From NCBI RefSeq assembly GCF_000023825.1, contig NC_013061.1, positions 4,154,001 to 4,218,000 on the forward strand: a DNA stretch of 64,000 nucleotides. The letters run 5' to 3'. This DNA comes from Pedobacter heparinus DSM 2366 (GTDB lineage: Bacteria > Bacteroidota > Bacteroidia > Sphingobacteriales > Sphingobacteriaceae). Below, one piece after another: positions 26,010-35,473 of the stretch (its first letter is position 1; each line of letters begins with the position of its first letter). The notes below the pieces were generated by a model. That model did not search any database and had not been told where the DNA came from. It saw only the letters and a program-made list of their open reading frames with translations. Made by a program: the position numbers and the translations under genes.

Positions 26010-26579
26010 ATGACCCAAACCCCTCAATCTGAACCAACAGACTATAAACCGGTAAGCTTTTCACAGACCGTACTTACAGAACTGATGATCCCCGCCTACT
26101 CCAATTTCGGCGGAAAAATACATGGTGGGATCCTGCTGTCGCTAATGGACAAAGTGGCTTACGTTTGCGCAGCCAAACATGCAGGCAATTATTGTGTTAC
26201 AGCTTCTATAGATACGGTCAATTTTCTGGAACCTGTAGAAGTGGGCGAACTCGTCTCACTCATGGCTTCCATTAACTATGTGGGCAACACTTCACTGGTG
26301 GTGGGCATCAGGGTAATTTCCGAAAATGTGAAAACCAACACCATCAAACATACCAATACCTGTTACTTTACCATGGTGGCCAAAGACGAGAAAAATGTAA
26401 CCGTACAGGTACCCGGATTGATACTGGAGAACCACGACCAGGTAAGGCGCTTTATTGAGGCCAAAAGCCGTAAAGACATCCGACGCAGTTACAACAAAGA
26501 ACTGGAACAGGTCAGCATTCCTGAAAAAGATGAACAGTGCATGGCCTTACTGGCCGGTGAGCGCTGCAAACTGGCCTGA
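26010..26579 (+). CDS. Acyl-CoA thioesterase, YciA/BFIT hotdog family
   Basis: This 189-residue protein is a hotdog-fold thioesterase hydrolysing acyl-CoA to fatty acid and CoA in the cytoplasm. Family features are NFGGKIHGGILLSLMDKVAYVCA, with the conserved Gly-Gly and the catalytic Asp on the hotdog helix, then VTASIDTVNFLEPVEVGEL and VVGIRV. A C-terminal extension of about 50 residues (charged, helical) follows the hotdog domain. It begins 12 bp after the antiporter gene and ends 28 bp before the sheath gene, so the three may form one transcript. Confidence 0.9.
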   Translation: MTQTPQSEPTDYKPVSFSQTVLTELMIPAYSNFGGKIHGGILLSLMDKVAYVCAAKHAGNYCVTASIDTVNFLEPVEVGELVSLMASINYVGNTSLVVGIRVISENVKTNTIKHTNTCYFTMVAKDEKNVTVQVPGLILENHDQVRRFIEAKSRKDIRRSYNKELEQVSIPEKDEQCMALLAGERCKLA

Positions 26580-26607
26580 CTTCAAAGAAATAATCGTAAC
26601 TTCAGGT

Positions 26608-27792
26608 ATGGCAAAAACGTATAAAGCCCCGGGTGTATATGTAGAAGAAATACCAGGTTTACCTCCATCGGTAGCACAGGTACCTACAGCCATCCCCATA
26701 TTTATTGGTTATACCGAAAAAGCAGGAATTAGTACAGATGATCCTTTGACATCGGTGCTGATCAATGATATCCCTGTAAGCGAGGCCAAACGCATCAGTT
26801 CCTTATTGGAATACGAAAGTTATTTCGGAAAAACAACATCCGGCAGTTTAAGCCTATACCCCCACCTGCAGCTATTTTTCGCGAACGGAGGCGGCCCCTG
26901 CCATATCGTCAGCGTTGGAAATGCCCTGGAAACGATTGCTATTGACAACCTGCTTGCAGGCTTGGCAATGGCAGAAAGGTACGACGAACCCAGCCTGCTG
27001 GTCATTCCCCAGGCCGTTCTGTTGCACACTGCCGCTGAAGCATACACCGTATACCGGGCGGCATTATTACAGGCTGCCCAACTTAAGGACCGTTTTGTAC
27101 TGATCGATTGTTATGGAGACGATCCCCAGACCCTGCGCAGCGCAGATGGCATTGGCCCGCTCCATTTAAAATATGGCGCAGCCTACCACCCTTATCTGAA
27201 AACTACACTCCATTCGGCTGTCCTTCCCCCATCAGCTGCCATAGCGGGTGTTTATGCGGCTACCGACCGTGACCGGGGTGTGTGGAAAGCACCGGCAAAT
27301 GTAAGCCTGAACCTGGTATCCGCTCCCTCAAAACAAATCAGCAGCCGGGCACAGGATGAACTTAATGTAGATGAAGTGGCAGGAAAATCGATCAATGTGA
27401 TCAGGACATTTACCGGTAAAGGCGTAGTAGTATGGGGCGCCAGGACCCTGGCAGGTAACAACAATGAATGGCGTTATATTTCTATAAGCCGCTTGTTTAT
27501 CATGGTGGAAGAAAGCTGCAAAAAAGCACTCAACAATTTCGTATTTGAACCTAATGATGCCAATACCTGGACAAAGGTACGTGCTATGCTGGAAAATTAT
27601 CTGTATGACTTATGGCAGCAAGGGGCTTTACAGGGCGCTAAACCTGAACATGCTTTTCATGTATCCATTGGCCTCGGTCTGAGCATGACCGCGCTGGATA
27701 TCCAGGAAGGAAGGATGATTGTTCAGATTGGCATGTCCGCCATACGACCTGCAGAGTTCATACTGTTCAGGATCAGTCTGGCTGTGCGCTGA
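26608..27792 (+). CDS. Orphan contractile phage-tail sheath family protein
   Basis: The ATG at 26608 gives a 394-residue protein. A longer in-frame reading from 26455 overlaps the thioesterase gene and is rejected. The N-terminus AKTYKAPGVYVEEIPGLPPSV followed by IPIFIGYTEKAG is typical of contractile-sheath proteins of phages and extracellular contractile injection systems. The C-terminal domain (about residues 260-394) has the canonical sheath blocks NVIRTFTGKGVVVWGARTLAG, VFEPNDANTWTKVRAML, LWQQGALQGA and IRPAEFILFRI. Length fits a compact sheath. No tube, baseplate, spike or ATPase gene is nearby. Its last 70 bp overlap lpxB on the opposite strand. It could be a relic or a recruited protein. 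Confidence 0.88.
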   Translation: MAKTYKAPGVYVEEIPGLPPSVAQVPTAIPIFIGYTEKAGISTDDPLTSVLINDIPVSEAKRISSLLEYESYFGKTTSGSLSLYPHLQLFFANGGGPCHIVSVGNALETIAIDNLLAGLAMAERYDEPSLLVIPQAVLLHTAAEAYTVYRAALLQAAQLKDRFVLIDCYGDDPQTLRSADGIGPLHLKYGAAYHPYLKTTLHSAVLPPSAAIAGVYAATDRDRGVWKAPANVSLNLVSAPSKQISSRAQDELNVDEVAGKSINVIRTFTGKGVVVWGARTLAGNNNEWRYISISRLFIMVEESCKKALNNFVFEPNDANTWTKVRAMLENYLYDLWQQGALQGAKPEHAFHVSIGLGLSMTALDIQEGRMIVQIGMSAIRPAEFILFRISLAVR

Positions 27793-28853
27793 GAAGCTCC
27801 GGCAGTACCCATTTTAGCGGAAAGCTCCCGGTAATCGTCCAGCATCTTTTCCCTTACGGGCCCCTGTAGTATATTTTTCAGCGTAACCGTAATGTTGCCG
27901 GTATTGCAATCGTTCTGGATCAGCTCGGTAACCACAGCCCTGTCCATAATTAAATTAACCAGCGATATGAACCTGATTTTGACCAGTGCACGGGCAATAG
28001 CTACAGAAATTGCACCGCCGCGGTACACCACCACCTGCGGTACATGGAACAAGGCCGTTTCCAGGGTTGCTGTTCCCGAAGTCACAATTGCAGCCTTAGC
28101 TACCTGCAGCAGGTTATAGGTCTGCGAAAAAACAAGGGTTACATTCTCCGTTTTTATAAACTGCCGGTAATACGCTTCGTCAAAACTGGGTGCTGCCGCC
28201 ACCACAAAGTGATGATCAGGAAATTGTGCCGTTACACTCAGCATATCCGGTAGCAGGCGTTCAATCTCCTGCCGGCGGCTGCCGGGCAATAAGGCAATCA
28301 GCTCTTTTTCCAGTCCGTATTTCTTCCGGAATTCGGGATCAGGTGTAAACTGGGCAATTTCATCCAGTAAAGGATTGCCCACATAATCAACCTCCATGCC
28401 CCATTCCCGGTAAAAATCAACTTCAAAAGGCAAAATGCAAAACATTTTATCTACTACCTTTTTGATCTTAAGTACCCTTTTCTGGTTCCAGGCCCATACT
28501 TTTGGCGAAATGTAATAACAGACCATCATGCCATTTGCTTTGGCAAATTCAGCTATTTTGAGGTTAAAGCCAGGAAAATCGATCAGGATCAGTACATCCG
28601 GCCGATAGGCCATTACTGCAGCTTTGCAGGCCTTAATGTTTTTAAAAATGGTCCTCAGGTTCAGCAGCACTTCGGTAAAGCCCATAAAAGCCATCTCCGA
28701 GTAATGTTTATCGAGTACACCACCTACGGCCTTCATTTTATTGCCGCCATAATACCTGAATTCGGCAGCCCCGTCTTCTGCCCTTAAGGCTTTCATTAAA
28801 TTGGCCCCGTGCAGGTCACCGGAAGCTTCGCCAGCTATTAAATAATACCTCAT
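27723..28853 (-). CDS. lpxB: Lipid-A-disaccharide synthase
   Basis: This 376-residue protein condenses UDP-2,3-diacylglucosamine and lipid X to make lipid A disaccharide at the inner face of the inner membrane (GT19 family). Recognised segments are YLIAGEASGDLHGANLMKAL at the N-terminus, LILIDFPGFNLKIA, CYYISPKVWAWNQ and LLPGSRRQEI. Length is normal for the family. The start codon directly follows the stop of the upstream membrane-protein gene (TAA then ATG, no gap), so they are coupled. Its 3' end overlaps the sheath gene on the plus strand by 70 bp. Confidence 0.96.
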   Translation of the reverse strand: MRYYLIAGEASGDLHGANLMKALRAEDGAAEFRYYGGNKMKAVGGVLDKHYSEMAFMGFTEVLLNLRTIFKNIKACKAAVMAYRPDVLILIDFPGFNLKIAEFAKANGMMVCYYISPKVWAWNQKRVLKIKKVVDKMFCILPFEVDFYREWGMEVDYVGNPLLDEIAQFTPDPEFRKKYGLEKELIALLPGSRRQEIERLLPDMLSVTAQFPDHHFVVAAAPSFDEAYYRQFIKTENVTLVFSQTYNLLQVAKAAIVTSGTATLETALFHVPQVVVYRGGAISVAIARALVKIRFISLVNLIMDRAVVTELIQNDCNTGNITVTLKNILQGPVREKMLDDYRELSAKMGTAGASQRTARLILNSMNSAGRMADMPI

Positions 28854-29129
28854 TTACCGGTTTATTTTATAAAAAAAGAAAGCAAAAGCCCATAAAAAGG
28901 TGGCACTGATAATGCCCCGGCCAATGTTCTCCTTGTTCAGTTTGAAAAAATAATGCATCAGTAAGGCATTTGCAGCAATGCAGCCAATCAGCAGCAGATC
29001 GGCCTTGGCTAAAAATGCGAATCTGTGCATCATGTACCATACAATGGACAGCAGGATACCCGGAATAAGCAGTCCGATACCCAGGCCTGTAAATACAGAG
29101 TTCTTAAGACGTTTCAGCTGTTCCTGCAT
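28854..29129 (-). CDS. Small membrane protein between surE and lpxB
   Basis: This 91-residue protein has about three hydrophobic segments (residues roughly 13-33, 43-60 and 73-87) and a positively charged N-terminus. I do not recognise a named domain. It starts 7 bp after the stop of surE and ends right at the lpxB start, so the three genes form one operon. A role at the inner membrane alongside lipid A synthesis is possible but only inferred from position. Confidence 0.7.
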   Translation of the reverse strand: MQEQLKRLKNSVFTGLGIGLLIPGILLSIVWYMMHRFAFLAKADLLLIGCIAANALLMHYFFKLNKENIGRGIISATFLWAFAFFFYKINR

Positions 29130-29136
29130 CTCCTTT

Positions 29137-30000
29137 TTAACCTAATGATAATCCGTCGGGTGCAGGGGTTCTGCCTGCAGCCTTTGTTTCTGGCTTAGCA
29201 TCCACTGCATCAAAATCCCAGGTGTTCAATACCGGGATGGCATGGTGTGCAGTAAGGTCGAACTGTACCGGCACTACCGATACAAAACCATGCTCCAAAG
29301 CCCATACATCGGTATCCTCACCTTTATCATAGTTCTGAAAAACACCTGTTAGCCAATAATACGGGCGTTCGTACGGGTCTTTACGCTCATCAAACTCTTC
29401 AGCCCATTTCGCATTGGCCTGCCGGCAGATCTTTATGCCCTTCAAGCCATCCCCTTTTGGGAAATTTACGTTCAGCAGCGTTGCAGCAGGCAGCCCATGC
29501 GCCAGCACCTGTTCTGCAATGACCTTAATGTATTTTTTGCAATGGCTGAAATCGGCCTGCTGAGAAAAATCATCCAGTGAAAACCCAATAGAAGGAATAT
29601 TTTCTATAGCCCCTTCTACGGCGGCCGACATGGTGCCTGAGTAAATCACATTAATGGAATTGTTTAAACCGTGGTTAATCCCCGAAACGCAAAGATCGGG
29701 CTTTTTACCCTTAAAGATCTTGTTAACGGCCAGCTTCACGCAATCTACCGGGGTACCCGAACATTTGTACATCTCTACACCGGGGTACAAATCTACTGCA
29801 TCAAAACGCAATGGTTTACCGATCGTAATGGCATGGCCCATGCCAGACTGAGGCCCATCAGGCGCCACAACCACCACATTGCCCAGTTCTGTCATTACAT
29901 CTATCAGGTTTTTAATTCCCGGAGCGGTAATGCCATCATCGTTCACTACTAAAATATTGGGTCTCGAATTTTGCTTTTTCATCTGTTTAAAATTAATCAT
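29137..30000 (-). CDS. surE: 5'/3'-nucleotidase SurE (second copy, in the lpxB operon)
   Basis: This 287-residue protein is the second SurE-family metal-dependent nucleotidase. The metal motif is VVNDDG (Asp21, Asp22), followed by VVAPDGPQSGMGHAITIGKPLRF, CSGTPVDCVKLAV and CVSGINHGLNNSINVIYSGTMSAA. It is longer than the first copy, with a C-terminal extension of about 20 residues. Either ATG at 30000 or the one 18 nt downstream could start translation. It heads the surE-membrane protein-lpxB operon. A TACTTTTG box (complement of 30123-30130) could be its -7 element. SurE beside lpxB suggests a link between nucleotide salvage and envelope synthesis, but that is inference. Confidence 0.93.
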   Translation of the reverse strand: MINFKQMKKQNSRPNILVVNDDGITAPGIKNLIDVMTELGNVVVVAPDGPQSGMGHAITIGKPLRFDAVDLYPGVEMYKCSGTPVDCVKLAVNKIFKGKKPDLCVSGINHGLNNSINVIYSGTMSAAVEGAIENIPSIGFSLDDFSQQADFSHCKKYIKVIAEQVLAHGLPAATLLNVNFPKGDGLKGIKICRQANAKWAEEFDERKDPYERPYYWLTGVFQNYDKGEDTDVWALEHGFVSVVPVQFDLTAHHAIPVLNTWDFDAVDAKPETKAAGRTPAPDGLSLG

Positions 30001-30122
30001 TTTTACCCTGTGATCCGGAAAATCAATAAGGTTTTATACTGATTTGCTTCAGTTAAAGGGCCCGGCAATGTGTTAAAATCACCTGTTTTAATACACAAAA
30101 ACCCTTATAACCTTTGTAGCAG

Positions 30123-30130
30123 CAAAAGTA
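30123..30130 (-). promoter_or_regulatory. Possible -7 box of the surE-lpxB operon
   Basis: The complement reads TACTTTTG, a full match to TAnnTTTG, about 123 bp upstream of the start codon. No clear -33 element is seen, so the call is tentative. Confidence 0.35.
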
Positions 30131-30164
30131 CAAGAATTAGGGCATAAAAATTCAGTAATCAGCT

Positions 30165-30172
30165 TATATTTG
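30165..30172 (+). promoter_or_regulatory. Possible -7 box of the M16 peptidase gene
   Basis: TATATTTG fully matches TAnnTTTG. Transcription would start near 30179, leaving a leader of about 67 nt before the ATG at 30246. The -33 element is not convincing. Confidence 0.4.
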
Positions 30173-30245
30173 ACCGTAACTTATTAAAGCTGGATCTGTC
30201 TAAATTAAACAGCCAGCTTCACAACCGTATTAAAACTTATATTTA

Positions 30246-33179
30246 ATGAAACACAAATTATTATTGCTTGTCTGTTTGCTGATAACAGGTACAAGCCTGA
30301 TGGCGCAGTCCACTTATCAATGGAAAACAGCCTCTTCCGGTGGTTACACTTATAAATACGTAACCAACGACCCTACAAAATCCCGTTTCTATACTTTAAA
30401 AAATGGACTTACGGTTGTTTTATCACCAAACCCCAAAGAGCCGATTATTGAATTCCGCCTGGCCGTAAGGGCCGGCAGCAATACCGATCCGCGTACAGCC
30501 ACCGGCCTGGCCCATTACCTGGAGCACCTGCTGTTTAAAGGCACCGATAAATTTGGCACAATGGACTTTGTCAAAGAAAAACCCCTGCTGGACAAGATAG
30601 ATGCTTTGTACGAACAGTACCACGAAACCACAGATCCGGCAAAACGCAAGGAAATCTATGCCCAGATCGATAAAACATCAGGAGAAGCCTCTAACTACGC
30701 TATCGCCAACGAATACGATAAAATGATGAAGGCCATTGGCGGCCAGAGCACCAATGCCCATACCTGGTACGAAGAAACCGTTTACAATGAAGATTTTCCT
30801 TCAAATGCGACCGATCAGTTCCTGGCCCTGCAGGCAGAACGCTTCCGCAATCCCATTTTCCGTATTTTCCATACGGAACTGGAAGCAGTATATGAAGAAA
30901 AAAACCGGGGGCTCGACAATGATGGCTGGAAAGTAAACGAACAAACCGGAGCCCTGCTGTTCCCCACACATAATTACGGGCAGCAAACCACCATCGGTAC
31001 TGTTGAGCACCTGAAGAATCCCTCCTTACTGGAAATCAGAAAATATTACAACAAATATTACGTACCCAACAATATGGTCATTGCACTTGCCGGCGACCTT
31101 AACCCCGACGAGATGATCAAAAAAGTAGATAAGGCCTTTGCTTACATGAAAGCCAAACCATTTGAGCTGTACAATCCGGCACCTGAAAAACCACTTACGC
31201 AGGTGCAAAAAATAGACATTTATGGGCCAAGCGCCGAAAGTGTAAGGATGTCGTACAGGGGTTATGCACAAAATACAACCCAAAGCATGCTGCTCGACCT
31301 GATCTCGAGCATCCTATCTAATGGAAAAGCGGGACTGCTCGACATCAACTTAAACAAACAGCAAAAAGTCTTGAGCTCAAGCGCAGGTTACCAGCAGATG
31401 AAAGATTATGGCATTTTCACACTTATTGCACAACCTAAACAAGGCCAGAGCCTGGAAGAAGCCCAAAAGTTATTGCTGCAACAATTGGACATCCTTAAAA
31501 AGGGAGATTTTGATGAAAGCCTGATCAAAGCTACGGTAGCCAACAGCAAGCTGGGCTTACTGGAAGCTTTTGACAAGAACAGTTTCCGGGTAGAATCTGT
31601 AACCAATGAATTTATCCTGAACCGTGCCGAAAACTGGGACAAATCTTTAAATGCCCTGGATGCCATGGCCAAAATAACCAAAAAGCAGGTGATAGATTTT
31701 GCCAACCAGTTTTTTAAAGACAACTATGTAATAGCCTTTAAGCACAAAGGCGAAGACAAGAGTATACAGAAGGTAGAAAAACCGGTCATCACACCAGTAA
31801 ACACCAATGCCGGCGAGACCTCTGAATTCACTAAAAACCTGCTGGCCATGCAGGTAAAACCCATTGCGCCTAAATTTTTAGATTATAAAAAAGACCTGAA
31901 CTTTGGAAAGGCCGGCATTGCCGATGTAATTGCCGTACAAAACAAGGACAACAGTATTTTTAACCTGACCTACCGTTTTGATATTGGTGCCTGGAACTAT
32001 AGGCTACAACCTTATGCAGCCTCGTACCTTGCTTTTTTAAGTACCGACAAATACACCGCAGAAGAGATCAGCAAACAGTTTTATAACATCGCCTGCAGTT
32101 ATTCCTTTAATGTGAGCAATGAGGTGGCCAGTATCAACATCAGCGGTCTGCAGGAAAATTTTGATCAGGCCGTAAGTCTGGTTGAACATATTTTTGCCAA
32201 CTGCAAACCCAATGAGCAGGCCCTGACAGAACTGAAAAGCCGCATCTTAAAATCAAGGGAAAACAACAAGCTCAATAAAGCCTCTATTTTAAGTGGCCTA
32301 ACCACTTATGCACAGTATGGCGCCAGCAATCCCTTCAACTATACCCTAAGCAACGAAGAAATAAAGAACATAACTTCAGATCAGCTGGTCTATATATTGC
32401 ACAACATCAACAACTACAAGCATACCATTACATATTACGGACCACAAACACTGGCTGCTTTTACTGCGGGCATCAGTAAACTACACAATTTACCCAAAGA
32501 ATTTACACCCGAAGCCCCTGCTAAAAAATTCAGCTATGCGGCCGAAAATGGCAACAAGGTATATTTTGCCGATTATGACATGGTGCAGTCGGAAATCCGC
32601 TGGGTACGCAACGGCGGGCCTTATAACCAGGCATGGGCACCAAAAATAAACTTATTTAACAGCTATTTTGGAGGTGGTATGGGTTCTGTGGTATTCCAGA
32701 CCATCCGTGAATCAAAAGCCCTGGCCTACTCTACTTTTGCTGTATTTTCTTCACCGGATAAAAAAGAGAAAAATTACACCATGGTGGCTTATGTAGGCAG
32801 CCAGGCCGACAAAATGAATGATGCCGTTAAAGGCATGAACGAACTACTGAATACCTTACCACGAACAGACAAGGCTTTTGATGCTTCAAGATACAATGCG
32901 CTGAATGCCATTGAAACCAGCCGGATTACCAAAAACGACATTATTGGCGCTTACTTTTCCGATAAGAAACTGGGCTTTGACCATGATTCGAGAATGGATG
33001 TATACCAGGGTTTAAAACCCCTTACATTTGGGGACATAAAAACCTTTCATGAAAACAATGTAGCCAACAAGGCCTATAATTATTGCATTGTTGCTTCAGA
33101 GAAGAACGTAAAGATGGAAGACCTGCAGAAATTTGGCACTGTGACCAAGCTGAGCCTGGAACAGATATTTGGTTATTAA
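30246..33179 (+). CDS. M16 family zinc protease
   Basis: This 977-residue secreted protein is a two-module M16 metallopeptidase (pitrilysin/insulinase type). The signal peptide occupies about residues 1-20, ending TSLMAQ. The inverted zinc motif is HYLEH at residues 90-94, preceded by GLAHYLEH context, with the distal zinc-binding glutamate probably in the ...ETVYNEDFPS... helix region. The second half (from about residue 540) is the inactive partner module with a matching fold. Two pairs of M16 domains in one chain are normal for this size. It is probably periplasmic and degrades peptides. A terminator lies immediately downstream. Confidence 0.93.
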   Translation: MKHKLLLLVCLLITGTSLMAQSTYQWKTASSGGYTYKYVTNDPTKSRFYTLKNGLTVVLSPNPKEPIIEFRLAVRAGSNTDPRTATGLAHYLEHLLFKGTDKFGTMDFVKEKPLLDKIDALYEQYHETTDPAKRKEIYAQIDKTSGEASNYAIANEYDKMMKAIGGQSTNAHTWYEETVYNEDFPSNATDQFLALQAERFRNPIFRIFHTELEAVYEEKNRGLDNDGWKVNEQTGALLFPTHNYGQQTTIGTVEHLKNPSLLEIRKYYNKYYVPNNMVIALAGDLNPDEMIKKVDKAFAYMKAKPFELYNPAPEKPLTQVQKIDIYGPSAESVRMSYRGYAQNTTQSMLLDLISSILSNGKAGLLDINLNKQQKVLSSSAGYQQMKDYGIFTLIAQPKQGQSLEEAQKLLLQQLDILKKGDFDESLIKATVANSKLGLLEAFDKNSFRVESVTNEFILNRAENWDKSLNALDAMAKITKKQVIDFANQFFKDNYVIAFKHKGEDKSIQKVEKPVITPVNTNAGETSEFTKNLLAMQVKPIAPKFLDYKKDLNFGKAGIADVIAVQNKDNSIFNLTYRFDIGAWNYRLQPYAASYLAFLSTDKYTAEEISKQFYNIACSYSFNVSNEVASINISGLQENFDQAVSLVEHIFANCKPNEQALTELKSRILKSRENNKLNKASILSGLTTYAQYGASNPFNYTLSNEEIKNITSDQLVYILHNINNYKHTITYYGPQTLAAFTAGISKLHNLPKEFTPEAPAKKFSYAAENGNKVYFADYDMVQSEIRWVRNGGPYNQAWAPKINLFNSYFGGGMGSVVFQTIRESKALAYSTFAVFSSPDKKEKNYTMVAYVGSQADKMNDAVKGMNELLNTLPRTDKAFDASRYNALNAIETSRITKNDIIGAYFSDKKLGFDHDSRMDVYQGLKPLTFGDIKTFHENNVANKAYNYCIVASEKNVKMEDLQKFGTVTKLSLEQIFGY

Positions 33180-33195
33180 ACCAGGTATTGAAAAA

Positions 33196-33230
33196 CAAAA
33201 AAGGGGCATGAAATTCATGCCCCTTTTTTT
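33196..33230. terminator. Bidirectional terminator between the M16 protease and acs
   Basis: GGGGCATG (33203-33210) pairs with CATGCCCC (33216-33223), with an A-run before and a 7-T run after. It ends the protease gene (33179) and the convergent acs gene (33250). Confidence 0.9.
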
Positions 33231-33249
33231 ACCCAATTAAATCCGGGTA

Positions 33250-35148
33250 TTATTTTAGCTGTCCTGCTTTTTCTATGATCTCCGTTACTACTGCAGGATC
33301 CAATAAAGTAGAGGTATCGCCGATCTGAGAAGTTTCGCCTTCAGCGATCTTCCTTAAAATGCGGCGCATGATTTTACCCGAGCGTGTTTTAGGCAAACCC
33401 GATACAAACAAGATCTTATCCGGTTTTGCAATAGCGCCGATAACCCGGGTTACCGTTTGCAGGATATCTTTACGGGTAAGGTCTTCATCATTATGGACAT
33501 TAGGGTTAATTACGAAAGCATAAATACCCTGCCCTTTTACATCATGTGGATAACCTACCACTGCACTTTCTACCACACCGGCATGCATGTTGATGGCATT
33601 CTCTACCTCTGCTGTACCAATGCGGTGGCCAGATACGTTGATCACATCATCTACCCTGCCGGTAATGCGATAATAACCATCCTCGTCCCTTAAACAACCA
33701 TCACCTGTAAAATAAAGGTCTTTGTAGGTCGAGAAATAAGTTAGCTTGCAACGCTCATGATCGCCATAAGTGGTGCGCAGCATGCCAGGCCATGGGAACT
33801 TGATACACAGGTTTCCATTTACGCCATTGCCTTCAATTTCCTTACCCTGCTCATCTACCAGCATCGGCTGGATACCCGGCAAAGGTAGCGTAGCAAAACT
33901 TGGTTTGGTTGGCGTAACATAAGCGATCGGCGAGATCATAATGCCGCCTGTTTCCGTTTGCCACCAGGTATCTACAATCGGACATTTGCTTTTGCCTATG
34001 TTCTCGTCAAACCAGTGCCATGCCTCTTCATTTATAGGCTCACCTACCGACCCCAATACCCTTAAAGAGCTCAGGTCTATTCCTTTAAGCGGTTCTTCAC
34101 CAAAGCTCATTAAGGAACGAATGGCCGTTGGTGCAGTATATAAAATGTTTACTTTATGTTTTTCTACCACCTGCCACATGCGCGATGCATCAGGGAAAGT
34201 AGGGATACCTTCGAACATCAAAGTGGTAGCGCCCTGCGAGAGCGGCCCGTATACAATGTAAGAGTGGCCGGTAATCCAGCCGATATCTGCCGTACAGAAG
34301 AACACTTCGTCCGGCTGATAGTTAAATACGTTAGAGAAGGTATATCCAGCATATACCATGTAACCGCCAATGGTATGTACCACCCCCTTAGGTTTGCCGG
34401 TTGAACCCGAAGTATATAAAATGAACAGCAGGTCTTCCGCATCCATTTCTTCAGCCGGGCAATTGGTATCTACCAGTTTAATTTCATCTTCCCACCATAC
34501 GTCACGTCCTTTCAGCATGGATACGGCCATACGGGTATGGGTTAAAACGATTACCCTTTCCACTGTCGGGCAGCCAATCAGGGCATCGTCAATTACTTCT
34601 TTCAGCTGAATCTGCTTGTTTCCTCTAAATGCACCATCGGCTGTGATAACCACTTTACATTCTGCATCATTGATACGGTCGGCAATAGATTTGGCAGAGA
34701 AACCACCAAATACTACTGAATGTACTGCCCCAATACGGGCACAGGCCAGTACAGCAACAGCCAGTTCAGGCACCATAGGCATGTAAATACATACCCGGTC
34801 GCCTTTTTTCACGCCATTCTTTTTCAGCACGTTGCCAAAACGGCAAACCTGCTCATGTAATATTTTATAACTTAAGGTAATACTTTCTTTTTGAGGATCA
34901 TTTGGTTCCCAGATAATGGCTGGTTTATCTCCATTTTCTGCGAGGTGACGGTCTAAACAGTTTTCAGTGATGTTTAATTTAGCCCCTTCAAACCATTTAA
35001 TATTAGGTTCAGAAAAATTCCAGGACAACACTTTATTCCATTTTTTTCTCCACTGAAAATTATTGGCAATACCCTCCCAAAACTGCTCAGGGTAATCTAC
35101 ACTATACTGATAGGTTTTTTGATACTCTTCAAATGATTTAATTTGCAT
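33250..35148 (-). CDS. acs: Acetyl-CoA synthetase
   Basis: This 632-residue cytoplasmic protein activates acetate to acetyl-CoA via acetyl-AMP. The AMP-binding core has LYTSGSTGKPKGVVHT (P-loop-like), WWQTETGG, YFTGDGCLRDEDGYY and ITGRVDDVINVSGHRIGT. The C-terminal PKTRSGKIMRRILRK carries the lysine that is reversibly acetylated in this family. Its length is typical for Acs. It has its own promoter upstream and is convergent with the M16 protease gene. An AraC-type regulator is divergently placed 325 bp away and could regulate it, but that is inference. Confidence 0.97.
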   Translation of the reverse strand: MQIKSFEEYQKTYQYSVDYPEQFWEGIANNFQWRKKWNKVLSWNFSEPNIKWFEGAKLNITENCLDRHLAENGDKPAIIWEPNDPQKESITLSYKILHEQVCRFGNVLKKNGVKKGDRVCIYMPMVPELAVAVLACARIGAVHSVVFGGFSAKSIADRINDAECKVVITADGAFRGNKQIQLKEVIDDALIGCPTVERVIVLTHTRMAVSMLKGRDVWWEDEIKLVDTNCPAEEMDAEDLLFILYTSGSTGKPKGVVHTIGGYMVYAGYTFSNVFNYQPDEVFFCTADIGWITGHSYIVYGPLSQGATTLMFEGIPTFPDASRMWQVVEKHKVNILYTAPTAIRSLMSFGEEPLKGIDLSSLRVLGSVGEPINEEAWHWFDENIGKSKCPIVDTWWQTETGGIMISPIAYVTPTKPSFATLPLPGIQPMLVDEQGKEIEGNGVNGNLCIKFPWPGMLRTTYGDHERCKLTYFSTYKDLYFTGDGCLRDEDGYYRITGRVDDVINVSGHRIGTAEVENAINMHAGVVESAVVGYPHDVKGQGIYAFVINPNVHNDEDLTRKDILQTVTRVIGAIAKPDKILFVSGLPKTRSGKIMRRILRKIAEGETSQIGDTSTLLDPAVVTEIIEKAGQLK

Positions 35149-35473
35149 GGTTTAATTTATTTCGATACTAAAGTTCAAATATAGCTTTATTAAAAAGCTA
35201 TCAAAACTTTTATAGTATGTTTTATAAGATAAAAATGCAAAAAGCGTAAAGAAGCTTATTAGAAGCGGTTACGTAAACACATAATCATAAAGGCAGATAT
35301 TTTTCTAATAAAAGGAGTATAAGACCACTGGTCAATACACACCAGCCGGAGTAATACCGTAGCAATTCTGTATAAAAATTTTGATGTTAACTGTAAAGTT
35401 TACTAGGTTTACATAATGATGCATTTTTAAATGCTGATGTATGCTCTTATTTCTGCCTAACCTCTCAACACCT
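35149..35473. other. Divergent intergenic region between acs and the Crp/AraC hybrid gene
   Basis: This stretch contains the acs promoter at 35176-35205 and otherwise no gene. No clear promoter for the plus-strand regulator could be picked out, and no CRP-like palindrome (TGTGA-N6-TCACA) was seen. Confidence 0.5.
35176..35205 (-). promoter_or_regulatory. acs: Promoter of acs
   Basis: On the minus strand, TTTG (complement of 35202-35205), 18 bp, then TATATTTG (complement of 35176-35183) match the Bacteroidota housekeeping consensus perfectly. The start near 35169 leaves a leader of about 20 nt before the acs ATG. Confidence 0.65.

Noticed and set aside
26455..26607. Upstream in-frame extension of the sheath reading frame
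   Set aside because: It overlaps the thioesterase gene in another frame and adds no sheath-like sequence; the canonical sheath N-terminus starts at 26608.
24393..28853. Prophage or contractile injection cluster around the sheath gene
   Set aside because: Adjacent genes are an antiporter, a thioesterase and lpxB; no other structural or enzymatic phage gene is present.
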